Shown: positions 17,883-27,548, numbered from the stretch's first letter. The stretch is DNA of 64,000 nt from Phycisphaeraceae bacterium (GCA_019636535.1 JAHBXK010000003.1:62001-126000); one strand, 5' to 3'. Translations and numbers: made by a program. Notes: a model not told the origin generated them from the letters alone.

Positions 17883-18350
17883 ATGAACACGGAAACGACG
17901 CTCAATACTTATCTTCGATCGAAGGTCATGTCGGCCAGCCCGGAGCAACTCCGGCTCATGCTGATCGAAGGTGCGATCAAGTTCTGCTATCAGGGACTCG
18001 ACGGGCTTGAACGGAAAGACTACGAGCGGATGTGCGACGGATTCTCTCGCTGTCGGAACATCCTGCTCGAACTGAGCAGTTCCGTCCGGCCGGACGTCGA
18101 CGCGGAGTTGGCGAAGCAGGTAAGCGGGCTCTACACCTTCATGTACCTGCACCTGGTCGACGCGGGCTTTGAGCGCGACCGGATTAAGGCCAGGAAGGTG
18201 ATCGACTTGCTCGAGTATGAGCGAGAGACCTGGGTGAAGTTGATGGACAAACTCGAGGAGGAACGGCGAACGCCGGGATCGGCCGCTCCGACATCGACCT
18301 CCCCGACGGGGCAAATGAGTTCGCGCCCGGCCCTGAGCGTGCAGGGCTAG
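17883..18350 (+). CDS. fliS: Flagellin export chaperone FliS
   Basis: 155 residues. FliS binds the C-terminus of flagellin in the cytoplasm and keeps it unfolded for export. The family features are an N-terminal YLRSKVMSASPEQLRLMLIEGAI helix (here seen as ASPEQLRLMLIEGA), a hydrophobic four-helix bundle and a variable tail. The last 30 residues are a Ser/Pro/Thr-rich extension. The gene follows fliD. Its TAG stop shares the palindrome CTAG with the TAG stop of the convergent hydrolase gene. Confidence 0.93.
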   Translation: MNTETTLNTYLRSKVMSASPEQLRLMLIEGAIKFCYQGLDGLERKDYERMCDGFSRCRNILLELSSSVRPDVDAELAKQVSGLYTFMYLHLVDAGFERDRIKARKVIDLLEYERETWVKLMDKLEEERRTPGSAAPTSTSPTGQMSSRPALSVQG

Positions 18351-19174
18351 CGTGTGCCTTCATCGCCCTGATCGTCCAGCCTCTCCGCGAGGAACTGCTT
18401 CATGTGCTGCCACGAACGCCGTTCGGCGTTCGGGTCGTGCTTGGCACCCGGAATCTCGCCCTTGGCGGCGGGGTTCGTGAAGGAATGAACCGCCCCCGAG
18501 TAACTGATCAACTGGTAATCCGCGCCCGCGACATCCATCTCCTTCTGGAATGCCGCAACTTCCGCCGGTGGCACGAAGGGATCGACCGAGCCATGGCACA
18601 CCAGAATGGAAGCCTTCACGTCGCGTGCAACTTCTGGCTTGGGAGTGCTCAATCCACCGTGGAAACTCACAACGGCACGAAGGTTCTCACCCTCGACGCC
18701 CGCGCGGGCGAGTTCGAGAGAAACCGTGCCGCCCATGCAGTATCCCATCGCGGCGAGCCTTGCCGGATCGGTCTGCGGCTGTGTCTTCAGAGTCTTCATC
18801 GCTGCGGCTGCACGTCCTCGCATGAGTTCTCGCACTCCGGTCTGCCCGTCGGGGGCATACAGCGCGCCGGCCAATCGCTGAGCATCCTCTCGTGCAGTCA
18901 CAACCTTTCCCTCGCCGTACGGGTCCATCACGAACGCGACGTAGCCCAACTCAGCAACCTCCTGTGCCCGGCGCTTGGCGTAGTCGTTCAATCCCCACCA
19001 CTCCGGGCAGATCAGCACGCCGGGGCGAGGGTCTTCGACAGAACCGTCGTACGCAAGGAACCCGCGGAATGTGGTTCCCTCGTGCGAGTATTCGACGGTC
19101 TTTGTCACGATCTTGGACATGGCCATGCTCGGAAGCAGAAGCAGGATCAACGATGCGATCAGGATGGTCCGCAT
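18347..19174 (-). CDS. Exported dienelactone hydrolase family protein
   Basis: 275 residues with a signal peptide (RTILIASLILLLLPSMAMS). The dienelactone hydrolase fold is marked by ICPEWWGLNDYAKRRA, the nucleophile motif GYCMGG with cysteine in place of serine, the acid in CHGSVDPFVP and the histidine in GAVHSFT. Family members hydrolyse dienelactone or other esters; the exported location argues against a role in aromatic catabolism, and the substrate is unknown. ATG 19174 is chosen because the signal peptide begins there; an ATG 22 codons upstream is possible. Confidence 0.88.
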   Translation of the reverse strand: MRTILIASLILLLLPSMAMSKIVTKTVEYSHEGTTFRGFLAYDGSVEDPRPGVLICPEWWGLNDYAKRRAQEVAELGYVAFVMDPYGEGKVVTAREDAQRLAGALYAPDGQTGVRELMRGRAAAAMKTLKTQPQTDPARLAAMGYCMGGTVSLELARAGVEGENLRAVVSFHGGLSTPKPEVARDVKASILVCHGSVDPFVPPAEVAAFQKEMDVAGADYQLISYSGAVHSFTNPAAKGEIPGAKHDPNAERRSWQHMKQFLAERLDDQGDEGTR

Positions 19175-19365
19175 GATGACAGTGTAACCAAAGCCGATAA
19201 CACGGTCGAGTACGCCCGCATCAGGGTGTGCGAGCGGCACAGATCAACTCGCACGTAAAGCGCGGATGCACCAAATCGTCTAAGCGATCACGGGTTGATT
19301 TCGGTCAGGCAGAATCTGGCGTCAAGCACCGACCTTTGTCCAAGCTAGAGCGGGCGTATCCGAGC

Positions 19366-19873
19366 ATGGCACCAAACAGGTTCGATCTTGTTCGCAGCAT
19401 CGCCACCGAAGCGTTGACCGCGCCGTTTCACGATCGCAATGCGATCATCGATCATCGATGCGGCGGCGATCCCTCGCTGCGCGACGAAGTGCTCCGCGCA
19501 ATCCACTTCTCAGCACAAGCGAACCACCCAAGTCGGGCGTGACCCGGAGACATGGTCCGCGATGAACAACCTCACCATGCTGCTCAAGACGCAGGGCAAG
19601 AGCGAAGAGGCCGAATCAATGCTGCGAGAGTTGGTGGGGATGTGCGAAGCAACGCTGCCCGCCGGGCACTACTACACCGCCATCTTCGCGAACAACTATG
19701 CCGATCTGCTGGTCGTCCTCGGGCGTTTGGACGAGGCTGAGCCGCTGCTCGTGGACAGCCTTCGCATCATCGTGGCAACGCTCGGCAACGATCACGTCCG
19801 TGCCGAGCGCGGGCGGGAACGCCTGACTCGGCTGCATCGACTCCGTTCAAATCAGCGCGCCGAGAACGAATAG
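19366..19873 (+). pseudogene. Remnant of a serine/threonine kinase with TPR repeats
   Basis: Two pieces in different frames look like the two ends of one typical planctomycete protein. The first (19366 to about 19525) reads FDLVRSIATEALTAPFHDR, then HRCGGDPSLRDEVLRAI, the usual head of kinases that start with a CGGD..LR.EV motif. The second (about 19545-19873) reads as TPR repeats: MNNLTMLLKTQGKSEEAESML and NNYADLLVVLGRLDEAEPLL. The kinase domain and most TPRs are missing and the frame shifts at the junction near 19520-19550. This fits a large internal deletion. The TPR part alone could in principle still be translated from ATG 19562. Confidence 0.7.
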
Positions 19874-19876
19874 ACG

Positions 19877-21646
19877 TCACACTCCGCTTTCGATCTCGAT
19901 CGAAGCCACCGTGGCATCGTCGCTCAGCGATGCCGAGTGCGAGAACGAGTGCACGGCGGCGAATGCTCGCTGCACGTCCTCCTCCGCAGAACCCGCGCCA
20001 TCGATCGCCAGCGCGAGCCGCTGGATCCCGAACTCCCGTCCCGACGCGTCGCGTTCTTCGGCAATCCCATCGGAGTACAGCACGAGGCGAGAGCCGGGAA
20101 CCATGTGCAACTGATTCGCCTCGTATCGCGCGTCCTTGAAGATCCCGATCGGGATGCTTCGCGGCCCGATCTCCGGTCCGTGACGGATGCCGGCGCTCGT
20201 GCCTTCGGCTGGGTCTTTGCCGCTCGTGGCCGTGGGCTGGCGTCGCATCCAGTACGAGTGCCCCGCGTCAACGTACCAGACCCGGCCGTCTGGCGCGAAC
20301 ACACCCAGCCACAGCGTGACGAACCGCCCGGGGGAGAGCCGGTCACAGAGGTAGCGATTCACGGCCACGAGCGCCGTCGATGGGTCCCCGGTCGCTCTAA
20401 TCTGGCCGTTCAGATACGACTGCGTCACCGACATGAGCATCGCCGAACCGATGCCGTGGCCCGCCACGTCTCCCAAGCAGACCGCGACCCGGCCGTCGTC
20501 CAGCGGAACCACATCGAAGAGGTCGCCCGCGACGAACAGACCGGGCTTCATGAGCATGGAGTAGCGCAGGAATCCGTGCTCGGCCCGCGCTGGCGGCAAG
20601 ATGAACTCCTGTACTTCGCGAGCCGCGGCCAGCTCGATCTGCATCGCCGCTTGTCGACGCTGCAGGTCGCGCCGCTTCAGATTCGCCAGCGCCAGCCCGT
20701 ACGCTCTCGAAACGGCTTCGCAGAAGACGGGAGCATCCGAGTTTGCCGACTGCTCGCCCGCGCGAGCGTCGAGGTAGAGGAAGCCCTCGATCGAGTCACC
20801 CAGATAGACCGGTGCGCACAGCGCCGAGTGGATCGAGAGTTCTGCTATGGATCGATTGGACTCGACGGGCACGCTCGGTGCGATGGTCAGAATCGCCGTC
20901 TTGCCCGAAGCGGCCTCGCGGACCAGCGATCCTGAGAACACAAAGTCGGAGTCGTCCGATTCGTCTGCCCTGAGAGTTGCCACCACGCGCACGCCACCCA
21001 CACCGCCGTCCTTCGCCGGATCGAGGTCATGCGACCCGGATTGTGCCCCCTCCTGCAAACCGTCCGCCGTCCCCAGCGCCACGCCCGTTCGCACGAGCGC
21101 TGCGGCGCGCGCATATCCCGATCCGTCAAGCGCCGCCCGCAACGCCTCGCACGCAAGCGTCGTCTCGTCCGCGGCGTTGTTGAATGTGGTCATGCACTCC
21201 GCGAGTATCTTGAGACATCTTTCCGTCTGCGTCGGTCGCCGATGCGTCGAAAGCGACGTGATGCGCGAGCCGACAGACTCCGCGTCGTCGAGGGTCGGGG
21301 TCGAATCGGTTGGCGCGGACCCGATGCAGACGCGGAACGTCCACGCCGCAATGCGGACCAGGTCTCCCGCCTCGAGCGGCGTAGGCATCTCCGGCTCAAG
21401 CCGGGTTCCGTTGAGGTAACTCCCCTGTGTTGAGCCGTGATCGACGATCACCCAGGCGCCAGACCGATGGGCGAGCGTCGCGTGCTTGCGTGAAACGCGT
21501 TCGTCGAGCAGACAAACATCGCAACTCGGCAATCGCCCGATGAGCGCGGGATGATCGGACCGAACCGCGTAGGTCCGATACACCGCGCCGGTCAGCGTGT
21601 GCAGCGACATCTCCATCGACACGAATTGATCGGCCGATGGACGCAT
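19877..21646 (-). CDS. FHA-GAF-SpoIIE (PP2C) phosphatase regulator
   Basis: 589 residues with three parts. An FHA domain (about 20-110) is shown by LIGRLPSCDVCLLDERVSRKHATL and a later GSTQGSYLNGTRL segment, and would bind phosphothreonine. A GAF-like domain (about 150-330) follows. A SpoIIE/RsbU-type PP2C phosphatase (about 345-585) shows AREVQEFILPP, GDLFDVVPLDDGR, LGDVAGHGIGSAMLM, DAGHSYW and YSDGIAEERD. The metal-binding Asp residues (GDLFD, GDVAGHG, YSDG, SDDAT) are present, so it should be active. It may couple kinase signalling to a sigma/anti-sigma switch, as RsbU does; no such partner lies nearby. Confidence 0.9.
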   Translation of the reverse strand: MRPSADQFVSMEMSLHTLTGAVYRTYAVRSDHPALIGRLPSCDVCLLDERVSRKHATLAHRSGAWVIVDHGSTQGSYLNGTRLEPEMPTPLEAGDLVRIAAWTFRVCIGSAPTDSTPTLDDAESVGSRITSLSTHRRPTQTERCLKILAECMTTFNNAADETTLACEALRAALDGSGYARAAALVRTGVALGTADGLQEGAQSGSHDLDPAKDGGVGGVRVVATLRADESDDSDFVFSGSLVREAASGKTAILTIAPSVPVESNRSIAELSIHSALCAPVYLGDSIEGFLYLDARAGEQSANSDAPVFCEAVSRAYGLALANLKRRDLQRRQAAMQIELAAAREVQEFILPPARAEHGFLRYSMLMKPGLFVAGDLFDVVPLDDGRVAVCLGDVAGHGIGSAMLMSVTQSYLNGQIRATGDPSTALVAVNRYLCDRLSPGRFVTLWLGVFAPDGRVWYVDAGHSYWMRRQPTATSGKDPAEGTSAGIRHGPEIGPRSIPIGIFKDARYEANQLHMVPGSRLVLYSDGIAEERDASGREFGIQRLALAIDGAGSAEEDVQRAFAAVHSFSHSASLSDDATVASIEIESGV

Positions 21647-21731
21647 CTTCGTTGATCACCCAGAATGAGAATGGCGAACGGGCGCCTGACTGAAGCGCCG
21701 CACCCCGGCGCAGTATTCGACCACCAACGAA

Positions 21732-21805
21732 CATGCCCGGCAGGAGTCGAACCTGCAACCTCAGCCTTCGGAGGGCTGCGCTCTATCCAGTTGAGCTACG
21801 GGCAC
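21732..21805 (-). tRNA. tRNA-Arg (anticodon CCG)
   Basis: On the minus strand the sequence folds as a standard tRNA. The acceptor is GTGCCCG paired with CGGGCAT (G-T at the first pair). The D arm is AGCTCAACTGGATAGAGC, the anticodon stem CAGCC/GGCTG has the loop CTCCGAA, and the T arm is GCAGG-TTCGACT-CCTGC. The loop gives anticodon CCG, which reads CGG arginine codons. The discriminator base is G and no CCA is encoded. Confidence 0.97.
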
Positions 21806-21975
21806 TCACATGTCCTGACACTGCGTGCGGTCCGAGAATCACCGACACGCACGGTCAAGATGCTACGATCCGGCCCGCTCGCAGGCAAACCGCGGTCGCT
21901 CTTGCCCTTCACACGCCAAACGCACTCCGCACCAGCCTTCTCGGAACGGACTCGCAAGCACCGGAACGGACGCCC

Positions 21976-23457
21976 ATGGGCACCGCCCCTCCCGCCCACC
22001 CGACCTCTCCCTCCCCCACTCCTGAAACCGGCTCCGCGCTGGCCGCCTCGTTCGGACCGGGTTCGTTGCTTCAGGACACGGGCTCGAAGAACGCCGTCCT
22101 GCCGACAGGACTGACTTCCAGCACGCCGCTCACGGCCGTGCTTGCGTTCACCTTCCTGAATTCGCTCGGGTCGGCGGTGCTGACCAATGGCCTGTTCTTT
22201 CTGGCTCGCGAGCGTTTCGGATTTGCGACCGACAAGAGCCTCTTCGCCTTGGGCGTGATTTGGGGCGTGATGTACATCCCCGGAGCGCTGGCGGTTGGCC
22301 CGATTCTGCGCAGACTCCCACGCACCGGCCCGCTGTCGACGCATCGGGCGTTCCTGGGATGGCTCATGCTCGCCCTGGGACTTTGCACCATCTTGGCCGC
22401 GGTGAGCGCCCACTACTCCGGGCCCGGCCGAGGCTCTTGGATCGTCTGGCTGATGGTCATGATCTACAGCCCGCTTTCCGGCATGCTGTGGCCGATCGTC
22501 GAGAGTTACGTTTCCGGCGGGAGATCCGGCCAGCGTATGCGTGCGGCGATCGGACGTTTCAACATCACTTGGTCGTCGTCGCTGGTCGTCTCAACGGTCG
22601 TCATGGCGCCTTTCATCCGGCAGGCGCCGCTGGGGGTGCTCGCGGTGCTGGGGCTTGTCCACCTTGCCTGCATCGTCAGCCTTCGCTTCTTCCGACCCAG
22701 GCCGGGCATCCACGGTGAGGACCACGAGCCGCACCCACCCGTGTACATCGGGCTGCTGAGTTTTTGCCGGGTCGCGCTGCCGCTGGCCTTCATGTTCGTC
22801 GCCGCGCTCGCACCGTATCTGCCGCGAGCCTCGGTGAACCTGAAAGTGGCGCCCGAGTGGGGAGTTGCGCTCGCCACGGTTTGGCTCAGCGCGCGCGTTT
22901 GCTCCTTCATCACGCTCGAGCGATGGGACGGGTGGCACGGAAGGTGGTGGTTGCCTTTGTTCGGGCTTGTCGCACTTCTGGCGGGCTTCGGCGCGCTGGT
23001 GCTCTCGCCCGTCGCCATGCCACCGAAAGCAGCGTTGCCGAGTTTCATTGTGGGACTCGCGGTCTTTGGAATCGGCGTCGGTGTGATCTACTCGGCAGCG
23101 CTCTATTACGCCATGTCCGTGGGCTCGGCGGAAGTGGATGCCGGCGGCATGCACGAGACACTCATCGGAGTGGGTTACACCGCCGGTCCGCTGTGCGGAC
23201 TCATCGCCGTCGTTCTCAACCAGCGAGGATGGATGACCGGACTGTCCGCCGAATCGCTCATGCTCCTGTTGACCTCGGTCCTTGCCGCGGGCTTTTCCGC
23301 ATGGGCACTCCGGCGGGCGTTGGTCTTGACCAGAGCGTTACGTCGTTCCGCTCGATCCGGATTGCCCAGCGACATCGGCACGCCCGATGCACGGTCGCAC
23401 GCACACGATGGGTCAAAGTCGGTTACACCCGGCGTCTTCGTCCACCCGCGTCGATAA
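21976..23457 (+). CDS. MFS-like transporter
   Basis: 493 residues with about eleven or twelve hydrophobic segments between residues 45 and 450, an arrangement typical of a major facilitator. The first membrane region (LTAVLAFTFLNSLGSAVLTNGLFFLA) and the paired six-helix layout support this. No substrate motif is recognised. The first 45 residues are a Pro/Ser/Thr-rich cytoplasmic tail, and the last 40 are polar. ATG 21976 is chosen since the longer frame runs through the tRNA gene; there is no good Shine-Dalgarno sequence. Confidence 0.75.
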   Translation: MGTAPPAHPTSPSPTPETGSALAASFGPGSLLQDTGSKNAVLPTGLTSSTPLTAVLAFTFLNSLGSAVLTNGLFFLARERFGFATDKSLFALGVIWGVMYIPGALAVGPILRRLPRTGPLSTHRAFLGWLMLALGLCTILAAVSAHYSGPGRGSWIVWLMVMIYSPLSGMLWPIVESYVSGGRSGQRMRAAIGRFNITWSSSLVVSTVVMAPFIRQAPLGVLAVLGLVHLACIVSLRFFRPRPGIHGEDHEPHPPVYIGLLSFCRVALPLAFMFVAALAPYLPRASVNLKVAPEWGVALATVWLSARVCSFITLERWDGWHGRWWLPLFGLVALLAGFGALVLSPVAMPPKAALPSFIVGLAVFGIGVGVIYSAALYYAMSVGSAEVDAGGMHETLIGVGYTAGPLCGLIAVVLNQRGWMTGLSAESLMLLLTSVLAAGFSAWALRRALVLTRALRRSARSGLPSDIGTPDARSHAHDGSKSVTPGVFVHPRR

Positions 23458-23849
23458 CGTCTTTCGAATTGGCGGATCCGGTGTGTTCGTCGATGACCCT
23501 TCGTTCAATCGACCGCAACCGCCTCCTGCCTCGGGTGGTAACGAGGCTACCGGACTCTCGCACTGTCGAGCATGCCCACTTCTGAGAGGATCTGCATGAT
23601 CTAGGGCGGCCGTTCGGGAAGGAGAGACAAACGGCTGTCCCCAAAGGGCTTGTGCAGACACCGGCCCGGACCGATGCCCGCTTCGGCCGTCGATCCCTAC
23701 GGTCTTCGGACACTCGGCAAGGAAGCACCACGCATCGACTTGACCCGTACTTTGACCGACTGCTGCCCCCGAACGGACGTGTCCGATAGCACGTATGAGC
23801 ACAGTGGCGGTTGGCCTGCACAGGCATCGACCGCCCCCAAGGAGCGTTC
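23458..23849 (+). other. 392-bp intergenic region before the S41 protease gene
   Basis: I see no gene here. Open frames on both strands lack family resemblance and coding bias. The stretch should hold the promoter of the downstream protease. Two TTGACC hexamers (23740-23745 and 23755-23760) could be -35 elements, but no clear -10 follows at normal spacing. Confidence 0.35.
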
Positions 23850-26093
23850 ATGAGCATCTCGATTCGTTGGCGGACGTGCGTGACGGCGGGGCTTCTGGCT
23901 CTGACAGCGGGGGTCTGGCAGGCGTCGGGGATGGCGTCTACCGATGACCCTCAGTCACCCACGACTCCAGTCCGACTGAACGGTCAGCAACCGCTGGACC
24001 TTGCCTCGTTCAGTCGCAAACTCTGGGACGGCGCGAAGTTCAATCGTGAGTCCGCCCTGCGCGAAGTGCTCTGGGAGGCGCCCGAAGACGCCGGGCTGTC
24101 GCGGACGATCTCGTCGCTCGAGTCGGCCTTGGCGCAGCGCGAGCAGACTCGCGACGACAAGGTGGCCGAGGCGCGCCGGAAACTCGACGAAAAACTCGCC
24201 GACCCAACCGACAAGAAGGCCGTCAGCGAGGCGCTGCGCCACGCGAACGAACTGTTCATGCTCACAACCGACAAGGCCGGGTTCCTCATGGAGCCCCGGA
24301 TCGCGGCACTCATCGAGAGCGCAGAGCAAGCCGCACGCGAGGCCGAGGCCGCGGAGGATTGGTTCATCGCCAATGAACTCTTCTTCCGACTTCACCTGCT
24401 CTTGGAGGAGCAGGGCCGCTTTAAGCCCGACGTCTCGCGGCTCTCAACCCGACTGACCATGATGCGGTTGTACGTTCCCGAGAAGTTCTGGGAACTGCGG
24501 AACCGCGAGCGCATCGCGGCCGGCAAGCCCGAACTGCCCCCCTACAACGGCCTCGGCGAGAGTTTCCGCGACAAACTCAAGGGGATCGACAAGATGCTGG
24601 TCATTCTGGCGACCTCCGCCGCGGAGCGCCAGCAGATCGAGCGCGTCCCCATGCGGGAACTCATCGTCTCCGGCATCGAGTCTCTGAAGGTCATGCTCAC
24701 AACGACGGAACTGCGGGCGGCGTTCCCAACGCTGGCCGATGATGCCCGCCGGGACGACCTGATGGCGTTCCTCGACGAGCGGGCGTCCCGTGTGCGCTCC
24801 GCACGCAACGAACCGAACCGCCAGACCCTCAGCGATACCCTCGACGACATACTCGACAAGAACCGCCAGACGGTGGCACTGCCGCCCGAGGCCGTCCTGC
24901 ACGAATTCGGCAATGGCGCGATGGGTCGCCTCGACGATTTCTCTGCGATCATCTGGCCCGACGAGGTTCCTCGGTTTGACCGCATGACCAGCGGCGTTTT
25001 CGTTGGCGTCGGCATCCAGATCCAACTCGACGATGAGACGCAGATGATCAAGGTCGTCACCCCGCTCGAGGGGACCCCGGCTCAACGCGCGGGCATCCAG
25101 AAGGACGACCTCATCAAGAAGATCAATGGCCAGTCCGCCGTTGGTATCTCGTTAAACCAAGCCGTCGACCTGATCACCGGCCCTTCGAACACGCGTGTCA
25201 CGCTCTCCGTCGAACGTGCCGGCGAGGAGATCGAGTTCACGCTCAACCGCGCACGGATCGAGCAGGTCTCGGTCAAGGGCTGGCGTCGTGTTGGTACGCG
25301 CGAGGACCAGTGGGACTGGTTCATCGATCCCGAGCAACGAATCGGCTATCTCCGACTGACCGGATTCAACGAGAAGACCACCGCCGAACTCCGCAGCGCC
25401 GTCTCCGACATGCGCCGACAGGGGCTTCGCGGCCTGATCCTCGATCTTCGCTTCAACCCCGGCGGACTGCTCACCGAGGCTGTTTCGGTCTCGAATCTCT
25501 TCGTCAAGTCCGGTACGATCGTCTCCACGCGCGGCACAACGCCCGGCGAGAGCCGATCCGCCTCGCGCGACCCCGACAAGATCACGGACATCCCCATCGC
25601 GGTCCTCATCAACGAAGGCAGCGCTTCGGCCAGCGAGATCGTGTCGGGCGCGATCAAGCACTACGCCGATCAGGGCGACATCGACGCCATCTTGATCGGT
25701 CAGCGCACGTTCGGCAAGGGAAGCGTGCAGAACGTCTGGAATCTCCCCCCTCGCTCGAAAATGAAACTCACCACGCAGTACTACATGCTGCCCGATGGTC
25801 GCATCATCCACCGTCGACCGGGCGAATCCGATTGGGGTGTCACACCGCACCTGCTGGTTGACATGCTGCCCCAACAGACCAGCGATGCCCTCAAACTGCG
25901 TCAGGAAGCGGATGTCATGCCGACCGACGCCAGCGGGCGCGTGATTGAATCCGAGGTCGCACGGACCGATCCTCGTCGCTTGCTGGACGAGGGCATGGAC
26001 CCGCAGTTGCAATGGGCGCTCGTGCTGCTCCAGTCGAGGGCAGTGGCGACCAGTCCGGTCCCGGCCAATCACGCCAACCGCACGACGCCCTGA
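23850..26093 (+). CDS. S41-family C-terminal processing peptidase with PDZ domain
   Basis: 747 residues with a signal peptide. A long, charged, largely helical N-terminal region (about 40-370) precedes a PDZ domain (about 390-465; GVGIQIQLDD, GTPAQRAGIQKDDLI) and a tail-specific protease domain (about 490-680). The catalytic Ser is in NEGSASASEIVSGA and the Lys in RTFGKGSVQ, as in CtpA/Prc. The enzyme would cut C-termini of envelope proteins. The N-terminal region is larger than in CtpA and may be a regulatory or docking part. The start at 23850 has AAGGAG five bases before it. A strong terminator follows. Confidence 0.92.
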   Translation: MSISIRWRTCVTAGLLALTAGVWQASGMASTDDPQSPTTPVRLNGQQPLDLASFSRKLWDGAKFNRESALREVLWEAPEDAGLSRTISSLESALAQREQTRDDKVAEARRKLDEKLADPTDKKAVSEALRHANELFMLTTDKAGFLMEPRIAALIESAEQAAREAEAAEDWFIANELFFRLHLLLEEQGRFKPDVSRLSTRLTMMRLYVPEKFWELRNRERIAAGKPELPPYNGLGESFRDKLKGIDKMLVILATSAAERQQIERVPMRELIVSGIESLKVMLTTTELRAAFPTLADDARRDDLMAFLDERASRVRSARNEPNRQTLSDTLDDILDKNRQTVALPPEAVLHEFGNGAMGRLDDFSAIIWPDEVPRFDRMTSGVFVGVGIQIQLDDETQMIKVVTPLEGTPAQRAGIQKDDLIKKINGQSAVGISLNQAVDLITGPSNTRVTLSVERAGEEIEFTLNRARIEQVSVKGWRRVGTREDQWDWFIDPEQRIGYLRLTGFNEKTTAELRSAVSDMRRQGLRGLILDLRFNPGGLLTEAVSVSNLFVKSGTIVSTRGTTPGESRSASRDPDKITDIPIAVLINEGSASASEIVSGAIKHYADQGDIDAILIGQRTFGKGSVQNVWNLPPRSKMKLTTQYYMLPDGRIIHRRPGESDWGVTPHLLVDMLPQQTSDALKLRQEADVMPTDASGRVIESEVARTDPRRLLDEGMDPQLQWALVLLQSRAVATSPVPANHANRTTP

Positions 26094-26178
26094 CACCGTT
26101 GCACAGCTTGACGCGGGCCTCCACCCACGCTGCATCTGAGCACCCTCCCACCGCGACGGCACGCATGATCGCCATTTG

Positions 26179-26220
26179 ACCGGGTGCTCCCATTCGGACT
26201 CCGAACGGGGAGCACCCGGT
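26179..26220 (+). terminator. Intrinsic terminator after the S41 protease gene
   Basis: A long hairpin: 13 bp in the outer stem (26179-26191 with 26208-26220), a small bulge, then five more pairs closing a short loop. It is followed by GTGCGTTTGC. It separates the protease gene from the pyruvate dehydrogenase genes. Confidence 0.8.
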
Positions 26221-26384
26221 GTGCGTTTGCAGGTCGGCTACTATTGTGCCGATTCGATTTCAAGCGGAGTTTCGACCAACGTTCGCACTCTGCTTGGGTT
26301 GATTCGTACACTCGATCGCGGTCTGGGCCCGCGATGAGTCGTTGGCCAGATCGTTGCGCACTCGCCCCGCAAGGACAGACCTTC

Positions 26385-27548
26385 ATGTCGCACGCCACAC
26401 AGCGCGCTGAACCCCCGACTTCGCCCGGCAAACAAGTCGGAGCACGCCCTTCCGACAAAATGTCCGCCGAGACGCTGATCTCTTGGCTGCGCTCGATGAT
26501 GCTCATCCGCGAGTTCGAGGTGCGCTGCGCCCAAGCCTATCAGCAGGCCAAGATCGGTGGGTTCTGCCACCTGTACATCGGGCAGGAAGCCTGCGCGGTC
26601 GGCACCATCGCAGCGGTCAACCACGATGATCCTGTTGTCACCGCTTACCGCGACCACGGCCACGCGCTGGCTCGCGGCATGGACCCGGGCGCCTGCATGG
26701 CCGAGATGTTCGGCAAGATCACCGGGTGCGCCAAGGGCAAGGGCGGCTCGATGCACATGTTCGACAAGCCCAACTGGCTCTTCGGCGGGCACGGGATCGT
26801 CGGGGCTCAGACGGCGCTCGGCGCGGGCCTGGCGTTCGCCGCCAAGTACGAGTTGGAAGTGCTCGGGAAGTTACTGCCGAACCCCGGCGTTCGCGACGGC
26901 GACAAAGCCAAGAAGAAAGTCTGCCTGTGCTACCTCGGCGACGGTGCGCTCAATCAGGGCTGCCTGCACGAGGCGATGAACCTCGCCGGCCTTTACTCGT
27001 TGCCGGTCATCTTCATCGTCGAGAACAACCGGTACTCCATGGGCACCGCGATCGAGCGCGGCACGACGATGGCCCACAACCTCCTGGCCAAGGGTGCCGC
27101 ATACGGGATCGACTCGCTCAAAATCAACCAGGAGGAGGGCCTGGACATCCTGCGCCTCTACGACCGCTTCAAGCCCTTCGCCGACGAGTGCCGCGAGCGT
27201 CAGCGCCCCGGCTTTGTCGACCTGCACACCTACCGGTACCAAGGCCACTCCATGAGCGACCCGCAGAAGTACCGCACGAAGGAGGAGGTCGAGCAGGTCA
27301 AGCAGAAAGACTCGATCGACCAACTGACGCTCCACCTGATGAACGATCGCAAGGTCCTGAGCGAGGACCGGTTCATCCAAGTTCAGAAGGAGATCAAGGC
27401 GGAGGTCGCGAGGGCGATGGACTTCGCAGAAACCAGCGAAGCTCCGGAGGTCGAAGCCGAGTTGTACTCCGACGTGTACGCGAACCCGGTGCCGAATCTC
27501 TCTCCGAGCCGGGACTACTCGCACGGGGCCAAGAACCCGCTGCTCTGA
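26385..27548 (+). CDS. pdhA: Pyruvate dehydrogenase E1 component, alpha subunit
   Basis: 387 residues. With the beta subunit it decarboxylates pyruvate on thiamine diphosphate and loads acetyl onto E2. The thiamine-binding motif GDGALNQG...NN is present (YLGDGALNQGCLHEAMN, then ENNRYSMGT). HLYIGQEACAVG, YRDHGHAL and KGKGGSMHMF are E1-alpha hallmarks. The length is usual. ATG 26385 follows AAGGACAG. It is the first gene of the cluster pdhA-pdhB-sulfotransferase-pdhC. A branched-chain 2-oxoacid dehydrogenase is the main alternative. Confidence 0.94.
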   Translation: MSHATQRAEPPTSPGKQVGARPSDKMSAETLISWLRSMMLIREFEVRCAQAYQQAKIGGFCHLYIGQEACAVGTIAAVNHDDPVVTAYRDHGHALARGMDPGACMAEMFGKITGCAKGKGGSMHMFDKPNWLFGGHGIVGAQTALGAGLAFAAKYELEVLGKLLPNPGVRDGDKAKKKVCLCYLGDGALNQGCLHEAMNLAGLYSLPVIFIVENNRYSMGTAIERGTTMAHNLLAKGAAYGIDSLKINQEEGLDILRLYDRFKPFADECRERQRPGFVDLHTYRYQGHSMSDPQKYRTKEEVEQVKQKDSIDQLTLHLMNDRKVLSEDRFIQVQKEIKAEVARAMDFAETSEAPEVEAELYSDVYANPVPNLSPSRDYSHGAKNPLL

